From: Odiellus spinosus
Lineage: Eukaryota; Arthropoda; Arachnida; Opiliones; Phalangiidae
Assembly: GCA_963920705.1 (NCBI GenBank)
Contig: OY987230.1
Coordinates: forward strand, 2,418,001 to 2,482,000
Direction: 5' to 3'
DNA: 64,000 nt
Shown: in pieces, positions 24,001 through 38,000 of the stretch
How the letters are laid out: each line of letters begins with the position of its first letter
Numbering within the stretch: the stretch's first letter is position 1
Notes under the pieces: model-generated
The model's input: the letters and a program-made list of their open reading frames with translations, nothing else
What the model was told of the DNA's origin: nothing
The model's database searches: none
Made by a program: the position numbers and the translations under genes

Positions 24001-27000
24001 CTGTCCATTAATTGCTCTTTCGAATGACTTTGGTTTTGTCTAAATTGCCAAAACGTGACAAATATAAAATTGGTTAAAATTAAGCAAAAACGCTTAAAAA
24101 TTAAAGATTATTGGATTCAAATGGACACAAAACTTTTGAATTTTAAACGATTTAGACAAAATTAAGACCACTCGAAAGACCAAATTTTGGTCTATCTAAA
24201 AAACAATAGTTTTGGATAATCCGTTGAAAAACAAGAAAAATATGGCCAATTCAAGAAATCATACAATATCAAAATAGTCAAATTTCAGATTTTCAAAATT
24301 CGCTTTTTGATATAAGATGTTTTTTGAATTGTCCATATTTTCCATGTTTTTCAACGGATTTTTGAAAACTCTTATTATTAAGACTGTCCATTAATTGCTC
24401 TTTCGAATGACTTTGTTTTTGTCTAAATTGCAAAATTGTGACAAATATAAAATTGGTTAAAATTAAGCAAAAACGCTTAAAAATCCAAGATTTTTGGATT
24501 CAAATGTACACAAAACTTTTGATTTTTAAGCGATTTAGGCAATTTTAAGACCACTCGAAAGAGCAAATATTGGTCTATCTAAAAAACAAGAGTTTTGGAA
24601 AATCCGTTGAAAAACATGGAAAATATGGACAATTCAAAAAACATCTAATATCAAAAAGCGAATTTTGAAAATCTGAAATTTGACTATTTTGATATTCTAT
24701 GATTTCTTGAATTGGCCATATTTTTCTTGTTTTTCAACGGATTTTCCAAAACTATTGTTTTTTACATAGACCAAAATTTGGTCTTTCGAGTGGTCTTAAT
24801 TTTGTCTAAATCGCTTAAAATTCAAAAGTTTTGTGTCCATTTGAATCCAATAATCTTGGATTTTTAAGCGTTTTTGCTTAATTTTAACCAATTTTATATT
24901 TGTCACAATTTTGCAATTTAGACAAAACCAAAGTCATTCTAAAGAGCAATTAATGGACAGTCTAAATAATAAGAGTTTTCAAAAATCCGTTGAAAAACAA
25001 GAAAAATATGGCCAATTCAAGAAATCATAGAATATCAAATAGTCAAATTTCAGATTTTCAAAATTCGCTTTTTGATATTAGATGTTTTTTGAATTGTCCA
25101 TATTTTCCATGTTTTTCAACGGATTTTTGAAAACTCTTATTATTTAAACTGTCCATTAATTGCTCTTTCGAATGACTTTGGTTTTGTCTAAATTGCAAAA
25201 TTGTGACAAATATAAAATTGGTTAAATTAAGCAAAAACGCTTAAAAATCCAAGATTATTGGATTCAAATGGACACAAAACTTTTGATTTTTAAGCGATTT
25301 AGACAAAATTAAGACCACTCGAAAGACCAAATTTTGGTCTATCTAAAAAACAAGAGTTTTGGAAAATCCGTTGAAAAACATGGAAAATATGGACAATTCA
25401 AAATACATCTAATATCAAAAAGCGAATTTTGAAAATCTGAAATTTGACTATTTTGATATTCTATGATTTCTTGAATTGGCCATTTTTTTCTTGTTTTTCA
25501 ACGGATTTTTGAAAACTCTTATTATTTAGACTGTCCATTAATTGCTCTTTCGAATGACTTTGGTTTTGTCTAAATTGCAAAATTGTGACAAATATAAAAT
25601 TGGTTAAAATTAAGCAAAAACGCTTAAAAATCCAAGATTATTGGATTCAAATGGACACAAAACTTTTGAATTTTAAGCGATTTAGACAAAATTTAGACCA
25701 CTCGAAAGACCAAATTTTGGTCTATCTAAAAAACAATAGTTTTGGAAAATCCGTTGAAAAACAAGAAAAATATGGCCAATTCAAGAAATCATAGAATATC
25801 AAAATAGTCAAATTTCAGATTTTCAAAATTCGCTTTTTGATATTAGATGTTTTTTGAATTGTCCATATTTTCCATGTTTTTCAACGGATTTTCCAAAACT
25901 CTTGATTTTCAGATAGACCAATATTTGCTCTTTCGAGTGGTCTTAATTTTGTCTAAATCGCTTAAAAATCAAAAGTTTTGTGTCCATTTGAATCCAATAA
26001 TCTTGGATTTTTAAGCGTTTTTGCTTAATTTTAACCAATTTTATATTTGTCACAATTTTGCAATTTAGACAAAACAAAGTCATTCGAAAGAGCAATTAAT
26101 GGACAGTTTAAATAATAAGAGTTTTCAAAAATCCGTTGAAAAACAAGAAAAATATGGCCAATTCAAGAAATCATAGAATATCAAAATAGTCAAATTTCAG
26201 ATTTTCAAAATTCGCTTTTTGATATTAGATGTTTTTGAATTGTCCATATTTTCCATGTTTTTCAACGGATTTTCCAAAACTCTTGATTTTCAGATAGACC
26301 AATATTTGCTCTTTCGAGTGGTCTTAATTTTGTCTAAATCGCTTAAAAATCAAAAGTTTTGTGTCCATTTGAATCCAATAATCTTGGATTTTTAAGCGTT
26401 TTTGCTTAATTTTAACCAATTTTATATTTGTCACAATTTTGCAATTTAGACAAAAACAAAATCATTCGAAAGAGCAATTAATGGACAGTCTTAATAATAA
26501 GAGTTTTCAAAAATCCGTTGAAAAACAAGAAAAATATGGCCAATTCAAAAAACATCTAATATCAAAAAGCGAATTTTGAGAATCTGAAATTTGACTATTT
26601 TGATATTCTATGATTTCTTGAATTGTCCACATTTTTCTTGTTTTTCAACGGATTTTTGAAAACTCTTATTATTTAGACTGTCCATTAATTGCTCTTTCGA
26701 ATGACTTTGGTTTTGTCTAAATTGCAAAATTGTGACAAATATAAAATTGGATAAAATTAAGCAAAAACGCTTAAAAATCCAAGATTATTGGATTCAAATG
26801 GACACAAAACTCTTGATTTTTAAGCGATTTAGACAAAATTAAGACCACTCGAAAGACCAAATTTTGGTCTATCTAAAAAACAAGAGTTTTGGAAAATCCG
26901 TTGAAAAACATGGAAAATATGGACAATTCAAAAAACATCTAATATCAAAAAGCGAATTTTGAAAATCTGAAATTTGACTATTTTGATATTCTATGATTTC

Positions 27001-30000
27001 TTGAATTGGCCATATTTTTCTTGTTTTTCAACGGATTATTGAAAACTCTTATTATTTAGACTGTCCATTAATTGCTCTTTCGAATGACTTTGGTTTTGTC
27101 TAAATTGCCAAAACGTGACAAATATAAAATTGGTTAAAATTAAGCAAAAACGCTTAAAAATCCAAGATTATTGGATTCAAATGGAAACAAAACTTTTGAA
27201 TTTTAAGCGATTTAGACAAAATTAAGACCACTCGAAAGACCAAATTTTGGTCTATCTAAAAAACAATAGTTTTGGAAAATCCGTTGAAAAACAAGAAAAA
27301 TATGGCCAATTCAAGAAATCATACAATATCAAAATAGTCAAATTTCAGATTTTCAAAATTCGCTTTTTGATATTAGATGTTTTTTGAATTGTCCATATTT
27401 TCCATGTTTTTCAACGGATTTTTGAAAACTCTTATTATTTAAACTGTCCATTAATTGCTCTTTCGAATGACTTTGTTTTGTCTAAATTGCAAAATTGTGA
27501 CAAATATAAAATTGGTTAAAATTAAGCAAAAACGCTTAAAAATCCAAGATTATTGGATTCAAATGGACACAAAACTTTTGATTTTTAAGCGATTTAGACA
27601 AAATTAAGACCACTCGAAAGACCAAATTTTGGTCTATCTAAAAAACAAGAGTTTTGGAAAATCCGTTGAAAAACATGGAAAATATGGACAATTCAAAAAA
27701 CATCTAATATCAAAAAGCGAATTTTGAAAATCTGAAATTTGACTATTTTGATATTCTATGATTTCTTGAATTGTCCACATTTTTCTTGTTTTTCAACGGA
27801 TTTTTGAAAACTCTTATCATTTAGACTGTCCATTAATTGCTCTTTCGAATGACTTTGGTTTTGTCTAAATTGCAAAATTGTGACAAATATAAAATTGGTT
27901 AAAATTAAGCAAAAACGCTTAAAAATCCAAGATTATTGGATTCAAATGGACACAAAACTTTTGAATTTTAAGCGATTTAGACAAAATTAAGTCCACTCGA
28001 AAGAGCAAATATTGGTCTATCTAAAAAACAAGAGTTTTGGAAAATCCGTTGAAAAACATGGAAAATATGGACAATTCAAAAAACATCTAATATCAAAAAG
28101 CGAATTTTGAAAATCTGAAATTTGACTATTTTGATATTCTTTGATTTCTTGAATTGGCCATATTTTTCTTGTTTTTCAACGGATTTTTGAAAACTCTTAT
28201 TATTTAGACTGTCCATTAATTGCTCTTTCGAATGACTTTGGTTTTGTCTAAATTGCCAAAACGTGACAAATATAAAATTGGTTAAAATTAAGCAAAAACG
28301 CTTAAAAATCCAAGATTATTGGATTCAAATGGACACAAAACTTTTGAATTTTAAGCGATTTAGACAAAATTAAGACCACTCGAAAGACCAAAATTTGGTC
28401 TATCTAAAAAACAATAGTTTTGTAAAATCCGTCGAAAAACAAGAAAAATATGGCCAATTCAAGAAATCATACAATATCAAAATAGTCAAATTTCAGATTT
28501 TCAAAATTCGCTTTTTGATATTAGATGTTTTTTGAATTGTCCATATTTTCCATGTTTTTCAACGGATTTTCCAAAACTCTTGATTTTCAGATAGACCAAT
28601 ATTTGCTCTTTCGAGTGGTCTTAATTTTGTCTAAATCGCTTAAAAATCAAAAGTTTTGTGTCCATTTGAATCCAATAATCTTGGTTTTTTAAACGTTTTT
28701 GCTTTATTTTAACCAATTTTATATTTGTCACAATTTTGCAATTTAGACAAAAACAAAGTCATTCGAAAGAGCAATTAATGGACAGTCTTAATAATAAGAG
28801 TTTTCAAAAATCCGTTGAAAAACATGGAAAATATGGACAATTCAAAAAACATCTAATATCAAAAAGCGAATTTTGAAAATCTGAAATTTGACTATTTTGA
28901 TATTCTATGATTTCTTGAATTGGTCATATTTTTCTTGTTTTTCAACGGATTTTTGAAAACTCTTATTATTTAGACTGTCCATTAATTGCTCTTTCGAATG
29001 ACTTTGGGTTTGTCTAAATTGCCAAAACGTGACAAATATAAAATTGGTTAAAATTAAGCAAAAACGCTTAAAAATGCCAGATTATTGGATTCAAATGGAC
29101 ACAAAACTTTTGAATTTTAAGCGATTTAGACAAAATTAAGACAACTCGAAAGACCAAATTTTGGTCTATCTAAAAAACAATAGTTTTGGAAAATCCGTTG
29201 AAAAACAAGAAAAATATGGCCAATTCAAGAAATCATACAATATCAAAATAGTCAAATTTCAGATTTTCAAAATTCGCTTTTTGATATTAGATGTTTTTTG
29301 AATTGTCCATATTTTCCATGTTTTTCAACGGATTTTCCAAAACTCTTGATTTTCAGATAGACCAATATTTGCTCTTTCGAGTGGTCTTAATTTTGTCTAA
29401 ATCGCTTAAAAATCAAAAGTTTTGTGTCCATTTGAATCCAATAATCTTGGTTTTTTAAGCGTTTTTGCTTTATTTTAACCAATTTTATATTTGTCACAAT
29501 TTTGCAATTTAGACAAAAACAAAGTCATTCGAAAGAGCAATTAATGGACAGTCTTAATAATAAGAGTTTTCAAAAATCCGTTGAAAAACATGGAAAATAT
29601 GGACAATTCAAAAAACATCTAATATCAAAAAGCGAATTTTGAAAATCTGAAATTTGACTATTTTGATATTCTATGATTTCTTGAATTGGTCATATTTTTC
29701 TTGTTTTTCAACGGATTTTTGAAAACTCTTATTATTTAGACTGTCCATTAATTGCTCTTTCGAATGACTTTGGGTTTGTCTAAATTGCCAAAACGTGACA
29801 AATATAAAATTGGTTAAAATTAAGCAAAAACGCTTAAAAATGCAAGATTATTGGATTCAAATGGACACAAAACTTTTGAATTTTAAGCGATTTAGACAAA
29901 ATTAAAACAACTCGAAAGACCAAATTTTGGTCTATCTAAAAAACAATAGTTTTGGAAAATCCGTTGAAAAACAAGAAAAATATGGCCAATTCAAGAAATC

Positions 30001-32000
30001 ATACAATATCAAAATAGTCAAATTTCAGATTTTCAAAATTCGCTTTTTGATATTAGATGTTTTTTGAATTGTCCATATTTTCCATGTTTTTCAACGGATT
30101 TTCCAAAACTCTTGATTTTCAGATAGACCAATATTTGCTCTTTCGAGTGGTCTTAATTTTGTCTAAATCGCTTAAAAATCAAAAGTTTTGTGTCCATTTG
30201 AATCCAATAATCTTGGTTTTTTAAGCGTTTTTGCTTTATTTTAACCAATTTTATATTTGTCACAATTTTGCAATTTAGACAAAAACAAAGTCATTCGAAA
30301 GAGCAATTAATGGACAGTCTTAATAATAAGAGTTTTCAAAAATCCGTTGAAAAACATGGAAAATATGGACAATTCAAAAAACATCTAATATCAAAAAGCG
30401 AATTTTGAAAATCTGAAATTTGACTATTTTGATATTCTATGATTTCTTGAATTGGTCATATTTTTCTTGTTTTTCAACGGATTTTTGAAAACTCTTATTA
30501 TTTAGACTGTCCATTAATTGCTCTTTCGAATGACTTTGGGTTTGTCTAAATTGCCAAAACGTGACAAATATAAAATTGGTTAAAATTAAGCAAAAACGCT
30601 TAAAAATCCAAGATTATTGGATTCAAATGGACACAAAACTTTTGAATTTTAAGCGATTTAGACAAAATTAAGACAACTCGAAAGACCAAATTTTGGTCTA
30701 TCTAAAAAACAATAGTTTTGGAAAATCCGTTGAAAAACAAGAAAAATATGGCCAATTCAAGAAATCATACAATATCAAACTAGTCAAATTTCAGATTTTC
30801 AAAATTCGCTTTTTGATATTAGATGTTTTTTGAATTGTCCATATTTTCCATGTTTTTCAACGGATTTTTGAAAACTCTTATTATTTAAACTGTCCATTAA
30901 TTGCTCTTTCGAATGACTTTGTTTTGTCTAAATTGCAAAATTGTGACAAATATAAAATTGGTTAAAATTAAGCAAAAACGCTTAAAAATCCAAGATTATT
31001 GGATTCAAATGGACACAAAACTTTTGATTTTTAAGCGATTTAGACAAAATTAAGACCACTCGAAAGACCAAATTTTGGTCTATTTAAAAAACAAGAGTTT
31101 TGGAAAATCCGTTGAAAAACATGGAAAATATGGACAATTCAAAAAACATCTAATATCAAAAAGCGAATTTTGAAAATCTGAAATTTGACTATTTTGATAT
31201 TCTATGATTTCTTGAATTGTCCACATTTTTCTTGTTTTTCAACGGATTTTTGAAAACTCTTATTATTTAGACTGTCCATTAATTGCTCTTTCGAATGACT
31301 TTGGTTTTGTCTAAATTGCAAAATTGTGACAAATATAAAATTGGTTAAAATTAAGCAAAAACGCTTAAAAATCCAAGATTATTGGATTCAAATGGACACA
31401 AAACTTTTGAATTTTAAGCGATTTAGACAAAATTAAGACCACTCGAAAGAGCAAATATTGGTCTATCTAAAAAACAAGAGTTTTGGAAAATCCGTTGAAA
31501 AACATGGAAAATATGGACAATTCAAAAAACATCTAATATCAAAAAGCGAATTTTGAAAATCTGAAATTTGACTATTTTGATATTGTATGATTTCTTGAAT
31601 TGGCCATATTTTTCTTGTTTTTCAACGGATTTTCCAAAACTATTGTTTTTTAGATAGACCAAAATTTGGTCTTTCGAGTGGTCTTAATTTTGTCTAAATC
31701 GCTTAAAATTCAAAAGTTTTGTGTCTATTTGAATCCAATAATCTTGGATTTTTAAGCGTTTTTGCTTAATTTTAACCAATTTTATATTTGTCACAATTTT
31801 GCAATTTAGACAAAACCAAAGTCATTCTAAAGAGCAATTAATGGACAGTCTAAATAATAAGAGTTTTCAAAAATCCGTTGAAAAACAAGAAAAATATGGC
31901 CAATTCAAGAAATCATAGAATATCAAAATAGTCAAATTTCAGATTTTCAAAATTCGCTTTTTGATATTAGATGTTTTTTGAATTGTCCATATTTTCCATG
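24001..32000. repeat. Orientation map, 24-32 kb (mostly -)
   Basis: Landmarks: - 24112, 24496; + 24832; - 25260, 25642; + 25981, 26363; - 26790, 27172, 27555, 27938, 28320; + 28660; - 29087; + 29427; - 29851; + 30191; - 30618, 31001, 31383; + 31721. That is 7 + and 14 -. The spacers at 24112 and 24496 are unusually divergent (aaaaattaaagatt, and agatttttgg with aaatgtac). The regular +/- alternation at 28.7-30.6 kb is the amplified inverted dimer listed separately. Confidence 0.88.
28440..30860. repeat. 766-bp inverted dimer, three tandem copies
   Basis: A pair of oppositely pointing modules (+ then -) is repeated as one block. Rare variants recur every 766 bp: cttggttttttaa with ttgg at 28681, 29447 and 30213; actttgggtttg at 29001, 29767 and 30533; tggtcatattt at 28921, 29687 and 30453. 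The block ends near 30,860, where the core flank changes to arm A. The first copy is the most divergent (aaacg at 28691, gccagatt near 29,076). It shows that a unit of mixed orientation can be amplified directly. Confidence 0.92.
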
Positions 32001-35000
32001 TTTTTCAACGGATTTTTGAAAACTCTTATTATTTAAACTGTCCATTAATTGCTCTTTCGAATGACTTTGGTTTTGTCTAAATTGCAAAATTGTGACAAAT
32101 ATAAAATTGGTTAAAATAAAGAAAAAACGCTTAAAAATCCAAGATTATTGGATTCAAATGGACACAAAACTTTTGATTTTTAAGCGATTTAGACAAAATT
32201 AAGACCACTTGAAAGAGTAAATATTGGTCTATCTTAAAATCAAGAGTTTTGGAAAATCCGTTGAAAAACATGGAAAATATGGACAATTCAAAAAACATCT
32301 AATATCAAAAAGCGAATTTTGAAAATCTGAAATTTGACTATTTTGATATTCTATGATTTCTTGAATTGGCCATATTTTTCTTGTTTTTCAACGGATTTTC
32401 CAAAACTATTGTTTTTTAGATAGACCAAAATTTGGTCTTTCGAGTGGTCATAATTTTGTCTAAATCGCTTAAAATTCAAAAGTTTTGTGTCCATTTGAAT
32501 CCAATAATCTTGGATTTTTAAGCGTTTTTGCTTAATTTTAACCAATTTTATATTTGTCACAATTTTGCAATTTAGACAAAACCAAAGTCATTCGAAAGAG
32601 CAATTAATGGACAGTCTAAATAATAAGAGTTTTCAAAAATCCGTTGAAAAACAAGAAAAATATGGCCAATTCAAGAAATCATACAATATCAAAATAGTCA
32701 AATTTCAGATTTTAAAAATTCGCTTTTTGATATTAGATGTTTTTTGAATTGTCCATATTTTCCATGTTTTTCAACGGATTTTCCAAAACTCTTGTTTTTT
32801 AGATAGACCAATATTTGCTCTTTCGAGTGGTCTTAATTTTGTCTAAATCGCTTAAAATTCAAAAGTTTTGTGTCCATTTGAATCCAATAATCTTGGATTT
32901 TTAAGCGTTTTTGCTTAATTTTAACCAATTTTATATTTGTCACAATTTTGCAATTTAGACAAAACCAAAGTCATTCGAAAGAGCAATTAATGGACAGTCT
33001 AAATAATAAGAGTTTTCAAAAATCCGTTGAAAAACAAGAAAAATGTGGACAATTCAAGAAATCATAGAATATCAAAATAGTCAAATTTCAGATTTTCAAA
33101 ATTCGCTTTTTGATATTAGATGTTTTTTGAATTGGCCATATTTTTCTTGTTTTTCAACGGATTTTTGAAAACTCTTATTATTTAGACTGTCCATTAATTG
33201 CTCTTTCGAATGACTTTGTTTTTGTCTAAATTGCAAAATTGTGACAAATATAAAATTGGTTAAAATTAAGCAAAAACGCTTAAAAATCCAAGATTATTGG
33301 ATTCAAGTGGACACAAAACTTTTGATTTTTAAGCGATTTAGACAAAATTAAGACCACTCGAAAGAGCAAATATTGGTCTATCTGAAAATCAAGAGTTTTG
33401 GAAAATCAGTTGAAAAACATGGAAAATGTGGACAATTCAAAAAACATCTAATATCAAAAAGCGAATTTTGAAAATCTGAAATTTGACTATTTTGATATTC
33501 TATGATTTCTTGAATTGGCCATATTTTTCTTGTTTTTCAACGGATTTTTGAAAACTCTTATTATTTAAACTGTCCATTAATTGCTCTTTCGAATGACTTT
33601 GTTTTGTCTAAATTGCAAAATTGTGACAAATATAAAATTGGTTAAAATTAAGCAAAAACGCTTAAAAATCCAAGATTATTGGATTCAAATGGACACAAAA
33701 CTTTTGATTTTTAAGCGATTTAGACAAAATTAAGACCACTCGAAAGAGCAAATATTGGTCTATCTGAAAATCAAGAGTTTTGGAAAATCCGTTGAAAAAC
33801 ATGGAAAATATGGACAATTCAAAAAACATCTAATATCAAAAAGCGAATTTTGAAAATCTGAAATTTGACTATTTTGATATTCTATGATTTCTTGAATTGG
33901 CCATATTTTTCTTGTTTTTCAACGGATTTTTGAAAACTCTTATTATTTAAACTGTCCATTAATTGCTCTTTCGAATGACTTTGTATTGTCTAAATTGCAA
34001 AATTGTGACAAATATAAAATTGGTTAAAATTAAGCAAAAACGCTTAAAAATCCAAGATTATTGGATTCAAATGGACACAAAACTTTTGATTTTTAAGCGA
34101 TTTAGACAAAATTAAGACCACTTGAAAGAGTAAATATTGGTCTATCTTAAAATCAAGAGTTTTGGAAAATCCGTTGAAAAACATGGAAAATATGGACAAT
34201 TCAAAAAACATCTAATATCAAAAAGCGAATTTTGAAAATCTGAAATTTGACTATTTTGATATTCTATGATTTCTTGAATTGGCCATATTTTTCTTGTTTT
34301 TCAACGGATTTTCCAAAACTATTGTTTTTTAGATAGACCAAAATTTGGTCTTTCGAGTGGTCTTAATTTTGTCTAAATCGCTTAAAATTCAAAAGTTTTG
34401 TGTCCATTTGAATCCAATAATCTTGGATTTTTAAGCGTTTTTGCTTAATTTTAACCAATTTTATATTTGTCACGTTTTGGCAATTTAGACAAAACCAAAG
34501 TCATTCGAAAGAGCAATTAATGGACAGTCTAAATAATAAGAGTTTTCAAAAATCCGTTGAAAAACAAGAAAAATATGGCCAATTCAAGAAATCATAGAAT
34601 ATCAAAATAGTCAAATTTCAGATTTTCAAAATTCGCTTTTTGATATTAGATGTTTTTTGAATTGTCCATATTTTCCATGTTTTTCAACGGATTTTCCAAA
34701 ACTCTTGTTTTTTAGATAGAGCAATATTTGCTCTTTCGAGTGGTCTTAATTTTGTCTAAATCGCTTAAAAATCAAAAGTTTTGTGTCCATTTGAATCCAA
34801 TAATCTTGGATTTTTAAGCGTTTTTGCTTAATTTTAACCAATTTTATATTTGTCACAATTTTGCAATTTAGACAAAACCAAAGTCATTCGAAAGAGCAAT
34901 TAATGGACAGTTTAAATAATAAGAGTTTTCAAAAATCCGTTGAAAAACGTGGAAAATATGGACAATTCAAAAAACATCTAATGGCAAAAAGCGAATTTTG

Positions 35001-38000
35001 AAAATCTGAAATTTAACTATTTTGATATTCTATGATTTCTTGAATTGGCCATATTTTTCTTGTTTTTCAACGGATTTTTGAAAACTCTATTTATTTAGAC
35101 TGTCCATTAATTGCTCTTTCGAATGACTTTGGTTTTGTCTAAATTGCAAAATTGTGACAAATATAAAATTGGTTAAAATTAAGCAAAAACGCTTAAAAAT
35201 CCAAGATTATTGGATTCAAATGGACACAAAACTTTTGATTTTTAAGCGATTTAGACAAAATTAAGACCACTCGAAAGAGCAAATATTGGTCTATCTGAAA
35301 ATCAAGAGTTTTGGAAAATCCGTTGAAAAACATGGAAAATATGGACAATTCAAAAAACATCTAATATCAAAAAGCGAATTTTGAAAATCTGAAATTTGAC
35401 TATTTTGATATTCTATGATTTCTTGAATTGGCCATATTTTTCTTGTTTTTCAACGGATTTTCCAAAACTATTGTTTTTTAGATAGACCAAAATTTGGTCT
35501 TTCGAGTGGTCATAATTTTGTCTAAATCGCTTAAAATTCAAAAGTTTTGTGTCCATTTGAATCCAATAATCTTGGATTTTTAAGCGTTTTTGCTTAATTT
35601 TAACCAATTTTATATTTGTCACAATTTTGCAATTTAGACAAAACCAAAGTCATTCGAAAGAGCAATTAATGGACAGTCTAAATAATAAGAGTTTTCAAAA
35701 ATCCGTTGAAAAACAAGAAAAATATGGCCAATTCAAGAAATCATACAATATCAAAATAGTCAAATTTCAGATTTTAAAAATTCGCTTTTTGATATTAGAT
35801 GTTTTTTGAATTGTCCATATTTTCCATGTTTTTCAACGGATTTTCCAAAACTCTTGTTTTTTAGATAGACCAATATTTGCTCTTTCGAGTGGTCTTAATT
35901 TTGTCTAAATCGCTTAAAATTCAAAAGTTTTGTGTCCATTTGAATCCAATAATCTTGGATTTTTAAGCGTTTTTGCTTAATTTTAACCAATTTTATATTT
36001 GTCACAATTTTGCAATTTAGACAAAACCAAAGTCATTCGAAAGAGCAATTAATGGACAGTCTAAATAATAAGAGTTTTCAAAAATCCGTTGAAAAACAAG
36101 AAAAATGTGGACAATTCAAGAAATCATAGAATATCAAAATAGTCAAATTTCAGATTTTCAAAATTCGCTTTTTGATATTAGATGTTTTTTGAATTGGCCA
36201 TATTTTTCTTGTTTTTCAACGGATTTTTGAAAACTCTTATTATTTAGACTGTCCATTAATTGCTCTTTCGAATGACTTTGTTTTTGTCTAAATTGCAAAA
36301 TTGTGACAAATATAAAATTGGTTAAAATTAAGCAAAAACGCTTAAAAATCCAAGATTATTGGATTCAAGTGGACACAAAACTTTTGATTTTTAAGCGATT
36401 TAGACAAAATTAAGACCACTCGAAAGAGCAAATATTGGTCTATCTGAAAATCAAGAGTTTTGGAAAATCAGTTGAAAAACATGGAAAATGTGGACAATTC
36501 AAAAAACATCTAATATCAAAAAGCGAATTTTGAAAATCTGAAATTTGACTATTTTGATATTCTATGATTTCTTGAATTGGCCATATTTTTCTTGTTTTTC
36601 AACGGATTTTTGAAAACTCTTATTATTTAAACTGTCCATTAATTGCTCTTTCGAATGACTTTGTTTTGTCTAAATTGCAAAATTGTGACAAATATAAAAT
36701 TGGTTAAAATTAAGCAAAAACGCTTAAAAATCCAAGATTATTGGATTCAAATGGACACAAAACTTTTGATTTTTAAGCGATTTAGACAAAATTAAGACCA
36801 CTCGAAAGAGCAAATATTGGTCTATCTGAAAATCAAGAGTTTTGGAAAATCCGTTGAAAAACATGGAAAATATGGACAATTCAAAAAACATCTAATATCA
36901 AAAAGCGAATTTTGAAAATCTGAAATTTGACTATTTTGATATTCTATGATTTCTTGAATTGGCCATATTTTTCTTGTTTTTCAACGGATTTTTGAAAACT
37001 CTTATTATTTAAACTGTCCATTAATTGCTCTTTCGAATGACTTTGTATTTTCTAAATTGCAAAATTGTGACAAATATAAAATTGGTTAAAATTAAGCAAA
37101 AACGCTTAAAAATCCAAGATTATTGGATTCAAATGGACACAAAACTTTTGATTTTTAAGCGATTTAGACAAAATTAAGACCACTCGAAAGAGCAAATATT
37201 GGTCTATCTGAAAATCAAGAGTTTTGGAAAATCCGTTGAAAAACATGGAAAATATGGACAACTCAAAAAACATCTAATATCAAAAAGCGAATTTTTAAAA
37301 TCTGAAATTTGACTATTTTGATATTGTATGATTTCTAGAATTGGCCATATTTTTCTTGTTTTTCAACGGATTTTCCAAAACTATTGTTTTTTAGATAGAC
37401 CAAAATTTGGTCTTTCGAGTGGTCTTAATTTTGTCTAAATCGCTTAAAATTCAAAAGTTTTGTGTCCATTTGAATCCATTAATCTTGGATTTTTAAGCGT
37501 TTTTGCTTAATTTTAACCAATTTTATATTTGTCACGTTTTGGCAATTTAGACAAAACCAAAGTCATTCGAAAGAGCAATAAATGGACAGTCTAAATAATA
37601 AGAGTTTTCAAAAATCCGTTTGAAAAACAAGAAAAATATGGACAATTCAAGAAATCATAGAATATCAAAATAGTCAAATTTCAGATTTTCAAAATTCGCT
37701 TTTTGATATTAGATGTTTTTTGAATTGTCCATATTTTCCATGTTTTTCAACGGATTTTTGAAAACTCTTATTATTAAGACTGTCCATTAATTGCTCTTTC
37801 GAATGACTTTGTTTTTGTCTAAATTGCAAAATTGTGACAAATATAAAATTGGTTAAAATTAAGCAAAAACGCTTAAAAATCCAAGATTATTGGATTCAAA
37901 TGGACACAAAACTTTTGATTTTTAAGCGATTTAGACAAAATTAAGACCACTCGAAAGAGCAAATATTGGTCTATCTGAAAATCAAGAGTTTTGGAAAATC

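Noticed and set aside
25585..25794. 69-codon open frame (and its copies at 32351-32560 and 35413-35622 on the other strand)
   Set aside because: It is a chance reading through spacer, arm B and core of the satellite. The same phase in most other units is closed by stops or frameshifts, there is no start context or conserved domain, and the two identical minus-strand copies are explained by the 3,062-bp duplication.
32565..32747. 60-codon open frame through arm A and core (also 35627-35809, 11997-12179)
   Set aside because: It is repeat-derived like the others; composition is lysine, asparagine and phenylalanine rich as expected from AT-rich non-coding DNA, and indels in sibling units break it without any sign of constraint.
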